Part shown: piece by piece, positions 57,489 to 64,000 of the stretch
Layout: every line of letters starts with the position of its first letter
Position numbering within the stretch: position 1 is the stretch's first letter
DNA from: Qipengyuania intermedia
GTDB taxonomy: Bacteria > Pseudomonadota > Alphaproteobacteria > Sphingomonadales > Sphingomonadaceae
DNA length: 64,000 nucleotides
Assembly: GCF_019711615.1 (NCBI RefSeq)
Contig: NZ_JAIGNS010000003.1
Location: forward strand, 248,001 to 312,000
Direction: 5' to 3'
Position numbers and translations under genes: made by a program
The notes under the pieces: model-generated
The model's input: the letters and a program-made list of their open reading frames with translations, nothing else
Databases searched by the model: none
What the model was told of the DNA's origin: nothing

Positions 57489-59180
57489 ATGCCCATGCTT
57501 AGCGATCCCAGCGCCAAATACTCGGCCTTTCCACAGGTTTCCCTAACCGACCGTCAGTGGCCGACCAGGACGATCACCGCCCCGCCCCGTTGGCTGTCGA
57601 CCGATCTTCGAGACGGGAACCAGGCGATCGTCGATCCGATGGATGCGCACAAGAAGAACCGCTTCTTCGATCTCCTCATCGAGATCGGCGTAAAAGAGAT
57701 CGAAGTCGGCTTTCCCAGCGCGGGCGCGACAGAGTTCGATTTCATCAGCGGCCTCGTCCAATCAGGCCGCGTCCCAGACGATGTGCTGGTGCAGGTTCTC
57801 ACCCAAAGCAGGGAAGACCTGATCCGTACGAGCTTCGCCAGTCTCAAGGGCGCGAAGCAGGCCATCGTACACCTCTACAACGCTGTCAGCCCGGCGTGGC
57901 GCGAAGTCGTTTTCGGCATGACGCGTGAGCAAGTGCGCGACATCGCCGTTCGCGGCGCCAAGGTCATGCGTGACGAGGCGGCGCAGCAACCGGACACCGA
58001 CTGGCACTTCCAGTATTCTCCGGAAACATTCTCCACCGCAGAGCTCGATTTCAGCCTCGAGGTTTGCGAAGCGGTGATGGAAGTCCTTGCCCCCACTCCC
58101 GAACATCCGATCATCCTCAACCTCCCGGCGACGGTCGAGGCGGCCACTCCGAACATTTACGCTGACCAGGTCGAATATTTCATCCGCAACCTGCCCAATC
58201 GCGAGAGCGCGGTCATCAGTCTGCATACGCACAACGACCGGGGCACCGGCGTTGCTGCAGCCGAACTGGCCCTGATGGCCGGAGCGGACCGGGTGGAAGG
58301 ATGCCTCTTCGGGAACGGCGAGCGGACGGGGAATTGCTGCCTCGTGACGATGGCGCTCAACATGTACACGCAAGGCGTCGATCCTCGTCTCGATTTCTCG
58401 GACATCGACCGTGTCATCGAAACTGTCGAATACTGCAACGAGCTGCCGGTGCACCAGCGCCATCCCTATGGCGGCGAACTGGTCTACACCGCGTTTTCCG
58501 GCAGCCACCAGGACGCGATCAAGAAGGGCTTCGCGGCACATGAAGTGCAGAACGATCCCCATTGGCGCGTGCCGTATCTCCCGATCGATCCGGCCGATCT
58601 GGGGAGAAGCTATGAAGCGGTCATCCGCGTCAATTCGCAATCGGGTAAAGGCGGTTTTGCTTGGGTACTCGAGCAGGACCAGGGGCTCAAACTGCCCAAG
58701 AAGATGCAGGCCGATTTTAGCCCGCACGTGCAGCGGATGGCTGACGAACTGGGCCGTGAACTTGGCGCGGCGGATATTTGGGATGCCTTCAAGCGCGCCT
58801 ATCACGTGCAGACGACAGACAAGCGTTTCCAATTGGTCGACTATGAAGAGCGGCGTGCTGCAGACGGCACGCGCCTGTTCAGCGGCACCATCGCGGTCGA
58901 CGGCGTCGAGCAAACCGTTTCCGGCAGGGGCAACGGCCTCATTTCATCCGTTCTCTCGACCATCGAGGAAGCCTTCGGCCTCCAGCTCGAAGTCCTGGAC
59001 TATAGCGAGCATGCGCTAACCACCGGCAGGGATAGTCAGGCTGCGGCTTATCTCGAATGTCGCGATAGCGCGGGCAATAGCTTGTGGGGATGCGGCATCG
59101 ACGAAGACGTCGCTACTGCAAGTGTCCGATCGGTTTTGAGTGCAGCCAATTCTGCGATCGGTCTCGCCGGCAACCAATAG
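57489..59180 (+). CDS. leuA: 2-isopropylmalate synthase
   Basis: First step of the leucine branch: acetyl-CoA plus 2-oxoisovalerate. 563 residues, the long type. DRQWPTRTITAPPRWLSTDLRDGNQAIVDPMD has the metal-binding Asp and catalytic Arg region. SLHTHNDRGTGVAAAELALMAGADRVEGCLFGNGERTGN carries the His-x-His metal site. The C-terminal leucine-binding regulatory domain (about 430 to end) is present, so feedback inhibition is expected. Expression is probably also controlled by the leader. Confidence 0.97.
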   Translation: MPMLSDPSAKYSAFPQVSLTDRQWPTRTITAPPRWLSTDLRDGNQAIVDPMDAHKKNRFFDLLIEIGVKEIEVGFPSAGATEFDFISGLVQSGRVPDDVLVQVLTQSREDLIRTSFASLKGAKQAIVHLYNAVSPAWREVVFGMTREQVRDIAVRGAKVMRDEAAQQPDTDWHFQYSPETFSTAELDFSLEVCEAVMEVLAPTPEHPIILNLPATVEAATPNIYADQVEYFIRNLPNRESAVISLHTHNDRGTGVAAAELALMAGADRVEGCLFGNGERTGNCCLVTMALNMYTQGVDPRLDFSDIDRVIETVEYCNELPVHQRHPYGGELVYTAFSGSHQDAIKKGFAAHEVQNDPHWRVPYLPIDPADLGRSYEAVIRVNSQSGKGGFAWVLEQDQGLKLPKKMQADFSPHVQRMADELGRELGAADIWDAFKRAYHVQTTDKRFQLVDYEERRAADGTRLFSGTIAVDGVEQTVSGRGNGLISSVLSTIEEAFGLQLEVLDYSEHALTTGRDSQAAAYLECRDSAGNSLWGCGIDEDVATASVRSVLSAANSAIGLAGNQ

Positions 59181-59581
59181 TACCGTCCCATCGCGGGATC
59201 AAATGCTTGATGTATACAATCAAATGATAGCGTGTATGGTACAAGAAGGGTCACTATCGCATCAAAACAGGCTGTTACGGCCGCTGGATGAGACGCGCTC
59301 AGTTGGAAGACCCCTTCTACGTCATCAAGGCCGATCACCTTCCGGCGCTCTACTATCTGGAGCGCGCTCATCCACGTCCGCGCAGAATGGAATGGATAAA
59401 CCGCGGTACGAATTCGGTGATGCGCCCATCGACCGTCGACATGCTGTTGCGCACCTTATTCAGGCATCCCCGCTCACCAAGCGTGAAGAAGCTTCATGAA
59501 ACAGCGGGCCTGCGGGTAACTTTCGGAGGGGACGCAGACCGGGACCGGTTCGCTAGGTCTTTCCTCGAAGCGAGACGCCAC
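59181..59581 (+). other. 401-bp stretch without a clear gene; AT-rich start with palindromes
   Basis: The first ~110 bp are unusually AT-rich and hold TTGATGTATACAATCAA (59210-59226), almost a palindrome, and a related TGTATGGTACA a few bases on. From about 59288 the frame of the next gene is open (MRRAQLEDPFYVIKADHLP onward), with decent codon use but no family I recognise. It may be a true N-terminal extension of that gene, a separate remnant, or chance. Confidence 0.35.
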
Positions 59582-60118
59582 ATGAAATCGAATTCCGCGC
59601 GCGTCGTGACGGCGGTCTTCGAAGGGTCTGAATCCGCGCAGGCTGCTGTCGAAAAACTTCGCGACGACGGAATACCCGATGGCGCGGTATCGATGGTCTG
59701 GCGCACCAGCCAATATCTCGACGCCGACTACAAGCCTACCGAGGGTCACGGTTATCTCGGGATCGCATCGGCGATGGCCGGTGGCGGCCTTGCAGGTGCA
59801 ATGCTGGGGACAGCAATCCTGTTTATCCCGGGTGTCGGCCCCGTGGCCGTGGCAGGCGCTCTTACCGCCTCCGCCTTCTCTTCTGTCGCGGCGTTCTCCG
59901 GTATTGTCGGGGCTACCGGAAGCGGAATTGCGAAAATGCTGACCGATCACGATGTCGATGGCGTCTCGGCGACCCTGTACGAGCAGGAAATCCGGAAAGG
60001 CCGAGTGTTCGTTTCCGTCGACTGCGTCGAGGCAAAATGCGATCCTGCGAAGATACATGAGACGCTCGATAAGGCGGGTGGCAAGACCGCCGGACTGGAT
60101 TCCGGCGGACTATCCTGA
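59582..60118 (+). CDS. DUF1269-like Gly-rich membrane-associated protein
   Basis: 178 residues from the chosen ATG. A ferredoxin-like start (VVTAVFEGSESAQAAVEKLRDDG) precedes a long Gly/Ala hydrophobic stretch (SAMAGGGLAGAMLGTAILFIPGVGPVAVAGALTASAF). It ends with KGRVFVSVDCVEAKCDPAKIHETL. This matches the DUF1269/general-stress type, where the hydrophobic part may form a hairpin in the membrane. The frame is open for a further 98 codons upstream (start 59288), so the true start is unsure. Confidence 0.65.
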   Translation: MKSNSARVVTAVFEGSESAQAAVEKLRDDGIPDGAVSMVWRTSQYLDADYKPTEGHGYLGIASAMAGGGLAGAMLGTAILFIPGVGPVAVAGALTASAFSSVAAFSGIVGATGSGIAKMLTDHDVDGVSATLYEQEIRKGRVFVSVDCVEAKCDPAKIHETLDKAGGKTAGLDSGGLS

Positions 60119-60139
60119 TTGCCGATGGGGAGAATAACG

Positions 60140-61183
60140 ATGAGCGAAGAAATACTCGAACCGGACCTGCCAATCATCGATCCGCATCATCACCTCTGGG
60201 ATTTAAGGCCGCTTGTCCCAGCCTTTCCAGAGCCGCGACACGATTTCATCGAAGCGATTGCCGGTGCCGCCTATTACACGTTCGATGAATTGCTGGCCGA
60301 CACGACAACAGGCCATAACATTATCGGTACTGTGTTCATGGAGTGCGGCGCATTTTACGATGCCGGACGCGATGACGCGATGAAAAGCGTGGGCGAAGTC
60401 GAGTTCGTGAATGGCGTCGCCGCCCAGGGTGCCAGCGGCTTGTACGGCGATTTTCGTCCCTGCGCAGGGATCGTCGGCCATGCGGATCTGACCCTTGGCG
60501 ACAAGGTGAAGCCCGTTATCGAAGCCCTGATCGCTGCCGGCAACGGGCGGTTTCGGGGTATTCGCCACGCAAGCGCGTGGGATGCCGATCCCGAAGTGCT
60601 TGGCCCGCCCTTTCACGCGCCGGAAGGGCTCTATCATAGCGATGTTTTTCGGGCTGGCTTTGCTGCCTATGCAGATTTCGGCCTTACGTTCGACGCCTGG
60701 CTTCTCGAGCCGCAATTGGGCGACGTAATCGATCTGGCGAAGGCTTTTCCCGAGCAGCAAATCATCCTCGATCATTGCGGCACGCCGCTCAATATCGCCA
60801 GCTATCGCGGTCAACTGCACGAGAATTTCGATCGCTGGCGCAGATCGATCCATTCGCTCGCGGAATGTCAGAACGTGACGGTGAAGCTTGGCGGGCTGGC
60901 CATGGCCTTCTGCGGGATGCCCGAAGAAGGACCGGCCAAGGGCCTCGGCTCCGACCATCTGGCGGCACTTTGGCGCCCCTATATCGAGACCTGCATCGAA
61001 AGCTTCGGTCCGGACCGCGCCATGTTCGAAAGCAATTATCCCGTCGATCGCTGGGGTGCGAGCTATCCGGTTCTGTGGAATGCGTTCAAACGCCTCGCGC
61101 AAGGACACTCGCCGGACGAGAAACGTGCTCTGTTTGCGGGCACCGCGGCGCGAGTATACGGCATCGAAAATCTGCTGGCCTGA
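60140..61183 (+). CDS. amidohydrolase-2 family metal-dependent hydrolase
   Basis: 347 residues, TIM barrel of the amidohydrolase-related group. Metal motif IIDPHHHLWDL at residues 12-22; QQIILDHCGTPLN has the barrel His, and FESNYPVDRWG carries the late catalytic Asp. Similar proteins hydrolyse or decarboxylate lactones and aromatic acids. The ATG giving MSEEILEPDL has AGAATAACG before it. It lies 21 bp after the DUF1269-like gene. Substrate unknown. Confidence 0.88.
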   Translation: MSEEILEPDLPIIDPHHHLWDLRPLVPAFPEPRHDFIEAIAGAAYYTFDELLADTTTGHNIIGTVFMECGAFYDAGRDDAMKSVGEVEFVNGVAAQGASGLYGDFRPCAGIVGHADLTLGDKVKPVIEALIAAGNGRFRGIRHASAWDADPEVLGPPFHAPEGLYHSDVFRAGFAAYADFGLTFDAWLLEPQLGDVIDLAKAFPEQQIILDHCGTPLNIASYRGQLHENFDRWRRSIHSLAECQNVTVKLGGLAMAFCGMPEEGPAKGLGSDHLAALWRPYIETCIESFGPDRAMFESNYPVDRWGASYPVLWNAFKRLAQGHSPDEKRALFAGTAARVYGIENLLA

Positions 61184-61185
61184 CC

Positions 61186-61206
61186 CTGACGTTTACGTAA
61201 CGTCAG
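61186..61206. promoter_or_regulatory. perfect 8-bp dyad resembling a MerR/LiuR-type operator
   Basis: Arms CTGACGTT and AACGTCAG around TACGT, 3 bp after the amidohydrolase stop and 63 bp before the flavin oxidoreductase ATG. The core TTTACGTAA matches operators of LiuR-type MerR regulators of branched-chain and fatty-acid breakdown. It could also act as a short hairpin; no T-tract follows. Confidence 0.55.
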
Positions 61207-61269
61207 CCTCGACAAGCGCCCGTGCGCGCCATAGGCGTGCCTGTTCCAAGAGATGAGGAGCCTTATCGC

Positions 61270-62238
61270 ATGAGCCTGCCCGCACCCTTCGACAAATTGC
61301 GCATCCCCGTGATCGGGTCTCCCCTCTTCATCGTATCCGGTCCCGAACTCGTGATTGCGCAATGCAAGGCTGGGATCGTCGGTAGCTTCCCTGCACTGAA
61401 TGCGCGTCCGCAGAGCGAACTCGACGAATGGCTTCATCGCATCACCGAAGAACTCGCCTCGCACAATCGCGACAATCCCGATCGCCCCGCGGCCCCCTTT
61501 GCGGTCAACCAGATCGTGCATCGGTCGAACGATCGCATCGAAGCCGACATGGCAACCTGTGCGAAATGGCAGGTGCCGCTGGTAATCACCTCTCTAGGTG
61601 CGCGTGAAGAGATTTTCGATGCCGTGCGCGGCTGGGGCGGGATCACCATGCACGACGTGATCAACAACCGCTTCGCACACAAGGCGATCGAAAAAGGCGC
61701 GGACGGCCTCATTCCCGTGGCCGCCGGCGCTGGCGGTCATGCGGGCACTCTCAGCCCGTTCGCCCTCATGCAGGAAATCCGCGAATGGTTCGACGGGCTG
61801 GTGGCTCTGTCGGGCTCCATCGCACACGGCCGATCGATCCTCGCAGCGCAGGCTCTGGGCGCCGACTTCGCCTACATCGGCTCGCCCTGGATCGCCACCG
61901 AAGAGGCCAATGCAGTCGAAGGCTACAAGAAGGGCATCGTCGAAGGTAGCGCCGACGGCATCGTCTATTCGAACCTCTTTACCGGTGTGCACGGCAATTA
62001 CCTTCGTTCCAGCATCGAGAATGCAGGCCTTGATCCGGAAAACCTGCCCGAAAGCGATCCGAGCAAAATGAACTTCGGCAGCGGCGGGAACACTAAGGCG
62101 AAGGCTTGGAAAGATATCTGGGGCTCGGGACAGGGGATCGGCACGGTCAAGAATGTCGGACCTGTCGAAGACATGGTCGCCCGTCTCGAAAGCGAATACA
62201 ATGCTGCCAAAAAGGCGCTGGCCGAGGCAACGGGTTAA
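61270..62238 (+). CDS. NAD(P)H-dependent flavin oxidoreductase, nitronate monooxygenase type
   Basis: 322 residues. TIM-barrel FMN protein: LRIPVIGSPLFIVSGPELVIAQ at the start, GLIPVAAGAGGHAG for the phosphate loop, and ALSGSIAHGRSILAAQALGADFAYIGSPWIATEEA for the FMN site. The His in AGGHAG is the usual catalytic one. GAGGAG precedes the ATG. Family members oxidise nitronates or act as enoyl reductases. The palindrome upstream suggests control with catabolic genes. Its end overlaps the AHH gene by 4 bp. Confidence 0.92.
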   Translation: MSLPAPFDKLRIPVIGSPLFIVSGPELVIAQCKAGIVGSFPALNARPQSELDEWLHRITEELASHNRDNPDRPAAPFAVNQIVHRSNDRIEADMATCAKWQVPLVITSLGAREEIFDAVRGWGGITMHDVINNRFAHKAIEKGADGLIPVAAGAGGHAGTLSPFALMQEIREWFDGLVALSGSIAHGRSILAAQALGADFAYIGSPWIATEEANAVEGYKKGIVEGSADGIVYSNLFTGVHGNYLRSSIENAGLDPENLPESDPSKMNFGSGGNTKAKAWKDIWGSGQGIGTVKNVGPVEDMVARLESEYNAAKKALAEATG

Positions 62239-62756
62239 GCCGCCGCCGCCCAGAGCACTTCAGCCATTTCGTCGAGCTCGGAAAAGTCGACGCCAGCGCC
62301 TAGCGGATCCTTGCGATTAAGCGTGATGGGGCGCGTATCATCCAGCAGTTGCCTGCGCAGCGCTTTCTGGAGCGCGTGCAATTGATCGATCGCGGCACGA
62401 CCGGCAGTTTCGCGATCCGATAGGCGCAGGGCCGCCCACCTTGCTTCGATCTCGCCAACACGCTCGATCACCATCGAATTGTAATCGCGATGTGGGCCAC
62501 GATGCAGCGGCAGGGCAGTTCGCTGCGCCGCTTTCTCGGAGCACGGCAAGAGCATGCCGTTGATCCGGAAATCGTCGAAACCGATGCGCTCCCTGCCCAA
62601 GACGGCAAACCTCGATCCGAAGCACCTTCGGTTCAGCAGCTGCCTCGGCAGCAGGTGATGGCGTTGCATGGCGGGATCATGCCCCTTCCCGCCCCGGCGA
62701 TTGACCGCACGGAAGGGCACGCGGAAGCGCTGATCCCAATAGATGTGGCGACCCAA
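62235..62756 (-). CDS. AHH-domain (HNH/endonuclease VII fold) protein
   Basis: 173 residues from a TTG preceded by AGGGAAG. The metal/nuclease motif is MQRHHLLPRQLLNRRCFG (His33, His34), with the second half LHRGPHRDYNSMVIERV (His85, His89, Asn93), as in AHH-type nucleases. A helical region follows (AAIDQLHALQKALRRQLLD). AHH domains are best known from polymorphic toxins, but this compact stand-alone form lacks export or repeat domains. An ATG at 62669 would lose the N-terminal 29 residues. Confidence 0.8.
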   Translation of the reverse strand: MGRHIYWDQRFRVPFRAVNRRGGKGHDPAMQRHHLLPRQLLNRRCFGSRFAVLGRERIGFDDFRINGMLLPCSEKAAQRTALPLHRGPHRDYNSMVIERVGEIEARWAALRLSDRETAGRAAIDQLHALQKALRRQLLDDTRPITLNRKDPLGAGVDFSELDEMAEVLWAAAA

Positions 62757-62766
62757 AGCGACTTCC

Positions 62767-63573
62767 CTACATCGGATTTACCTCGATAAGATTTGCACCA
62801 ACCGGCTCGACAGACAGGGACAACCCTTCCTCGGTCGACATTTCGATGCGGTGATCCAATCGCCCCATAGCGACGATCTCATGGATCAGTCGGAGCGCGA
62901 TGCGGGTCGCTGCGGAGCGATCCTGCGAGAGTTCGGTCGAGAGAACGATCTCCCGACCAAGGAACCAGTCCATCCCGTTAGTGCAAAGACGTCCACTGGG
63001 ATCGATCTGGAAACCTGCGAGGCAAAGCGCGGGAAACGGGCCGCCTTCGATCCACGAGGCGACCGCCGATCTGAAGAACCTGGGCGGCATGGCCGTACGG
63101 GCCGGTCCCCAGCAGACCGCTTCGACACCATCAAGCAGACCTGCCAGACTGGCAGCCATATCGAGCAACGCGCGCACAACAGGCAGGCTGTTGGCGGCAT
63201 CGGCTAGGTGAGGTCCCGGGGACAGGGCCAAAGCCTCGAAGGAACCCAGATCCTGATCGACCGGGATATTAAGACGATGCTCTATCGCAGGTAAGGAGAC
63301 GGCGGGACCCGGAGCAAGGCCGAGGCAATCGAAGGTCATCCCCCACTGCAACAGTTCGAGCCACGTTTCTTCCGACTTGGACCGCGCTCTTCCTCGGGCA
63401 TGATCGGGATTGTAATCGCGCCCGAAGGGATCGTGACTGACGGAAAGCCCCGAGATGGCTTCGGCGGCCTCGATCAGGGCCGGCCTATCCGGCCTGCGTG
63501 AACGGGAAAAAACAAGATATACGGCTCCGACGCCGCCCGAACGAGCCAATTCTTCGCCTGCCCCCTCCATCAT
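62767..63573 (-). CDS. conserved-looking protein of unknown function upstream of the AHH gene
   Basis: 268 residues, soluble, alpha/beta-like. There is no signal or membrane segment. Notable parts are GAVYLVFSRSRRPDRPAL, EAVCWGPARTAMPPRFF and LCLAGFQIDPSGRLCTNGM. The first looks like a strand-loop, and the two others like an enzyme or DUF4261-like core, but no family match is secure. Ends 10 bp before the AHH start, so the two may be co-transcribed. Starts at tandem ATGs. Confidence 0.7.
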   Translation of the reverse strand: MMEGAGEELARSGGVGAVYLVFSRSRRPDRPALIEAAEAISGLSVSHDPFGRDYNPDHARGRARSKSEETWLELLQWGMTFDCLGLAPGPAVSLPAIEHRLNIPVDQDLGSFEALALSPGPHLADAANSLPVVRALLDMAASLAGLLDGVEAVCWGPARTAMPPRFFRSAVASWIEGGPFPALCLAGFQIDPSGRLCTNGMDWFLGREIVLSTELSQDRSAATRIALRLIHEIVAMGRLDHRIEMSTEEGLSLSVEPVGANLIEVNPM

Positions 63574-63681
63574 TGCACGTCCGCCCCCCCGATCCCTCTA
63601 GGACCAAGCCTTTAGCGAAAAGCCCCATTGCGTCGAGAGCCTTGCGCCCAATTACAGCCAATTTGGACCCATCACCCGAGA

Positions 63682-64000
63682 TCAGAATATGCCCTGCCCA
63701 AGCCCTTCGGCGAATGCCTCGCCCAGTTCTGCCGCTTGCACCAAAGCTTCATCCGTCAACACCTTGGGGGCCAGGATCGCTTCGGGCGACTGCGCTTCGG
63801 TGTTGACGATGATGGGATCGGCAACCCGCTTCAATCGCCACCCCTTGGCGATACGATCGATCTGTCGCTGAGCCCCCTCACCGTCGGAACCTGCGGCGAT
63901 TATCGTCGCATAGGCACGGCCTTCGATCTTGCCGAGGACCGGATAATAGCACCGGTCGAACATCTCTTTCATGCAGCCGCTCATCGTTGCGAGATTTTCC
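63682..64000 (-). CDS. flavodoxin-type NAD(P)H-dependent oxidoreductase, C-terminal part (runs off the window end)
   Basis: At least 106 residues, open to the window edge. ENLATMSGCMKEMFDRCYYP is the FMN-side loop of NADPH-dependent FMN reductase/flavodoxin-like proteins. KIEGRAYATIIAAGSDG follows as the next strand. The true start lies beyond 64000. A 108-bp gap with nothing notable separates it from the next gene. Confidence 0.85.
   Translation of the reverse strand, partial: ENLATMSGCMKEMFDRCYYPVLGKIEGRAYATIIAAGSDGEGAQRQIDRIAKGWRLKRVADPIIVNTEAQSPEAILAPKVLTDEALVQAAELGEAFAEGLGQGIF

Noticed and set aside
59288-59400. Possible ornithine/diaminopimelate decarboxylase remnant (DPFYVIKA resembles the PLP-Lys region)
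   Set aside because: The similarity is limited to a few residues and does not continue on either side; not enough to call a decarboxylase fragment.
62490-62789. 99-codon plus-strand frame opposite the AHH gene
   Set aside because: The minus-strand frame shows conserved His motifs and a ribosome site; the plus-strand translation has neither.

Overview
The window is a GC-rich chromosomal segment with dense, mostly housekeeping gene content. Several traits point to an alphaproteobacterium of the order Sphingomonadales, most like Erythrobacteraceae (Erythrobacter/Qipengyuania/Altererythrobacter type). These are a separate Fo operon with both b and b' subunits, a FYDLN-type acidic zinc-ribbon protein, an aroA-cmk block followed by rpsA, split Coq4-type genes, and many 4-bp ATGA/GTGA/TTGA start-stop overlaps. 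The family assignment is inference from gene content and style; no database was searched. I see no IS element, prophage, integrase, CRISPR array or plasmid function.

Layout. 1-5.0 kb (minus): end of an alpha/beta hydrolase, a DsbA-like isomerase, a lipoprotein, asd and an S9B dipeptidyl peptidase. 5.0-5.3 kb: a gene-free stretch in which two plus-strand terminators face the rplS terminator. 5.3-10.7 kb (minus): ffh-rpsP-rimM-trmD-rplS, with a nitrilase and two small membrane proteins inserted between rimM and trmD. 10.9 kb: tRNA-Ala(GGC). 11-16.3 kb: FYDLN protein, then aroA, a small membrane protein, cmk, an Mpo1-like gene and rpsA. 16.4-18.1 kb: gloB and a quinone oxidoreductase. 18.2-20.8 kb (minus): atpI-atpB-atpE-b'-b. 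21-24.9 kb (minus): ydbH-ynbE-ydbL, a predicted envelope lipid-transport bridge. 24.9-28.4 kb: radC and a DUF3857/transglutaminase/TPR protein. 28.6-33 kb (plus): purB, lapA-like, pyrF, a GNAT gene, trpF and rpsD.

33-42.6 kb (minus) holds, in transcription order, xseB, a farnesyl-diphosphate-synthase-type prenyltransferase, coaD, a cyclophilin, queA, a small exported protein, an ABC-2 exporter, a DUF481 outer-membrane protein, tgt, an SDR and an M50-like peptidase. queA and tgt are the last steps of queuosine tRNA modification. 42.6-46.7 kb (plus): two membrane proteins, purL, DUF6122 and DUF3052. 46.7-49.1 kb: two Coq4 paralogues flanking a nitroreductase. 49.2-51 kb: serB and miaA, head to head with overlapping start regions. 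51.1-59.2 kb (plus): branched-chain amino-acid genes ilvB, an unknown 99-aa gene, ilvN and ilvC, then DUF6151, YceI, an FMN 2-hydroxyacid dehydrogenase and leuA. leuA is preceded by a leucine-rich leader peptide. 59.5-64 kb: a DUF1269-like protein, an amidohydrolase, a nitronate-monooxygenase-type flavoprotein, an AHH nuclease-fold protein, an unknown protein and the end of a flavodoxin-type reductase.

No spectacular novel system is evident. The best leads are the leuA attenuator, the Coq4-nitroreductase-Coq4 cluster with its strong dyad operator, the unknown gene between the two acetolactate synthase subunits, a LiuR/MerR-like palindrome before the flavin oxidoreductase, the overlapping serB/miaA starts, and a possible small RNA upstream of the dipeptidyl peptidase gene.
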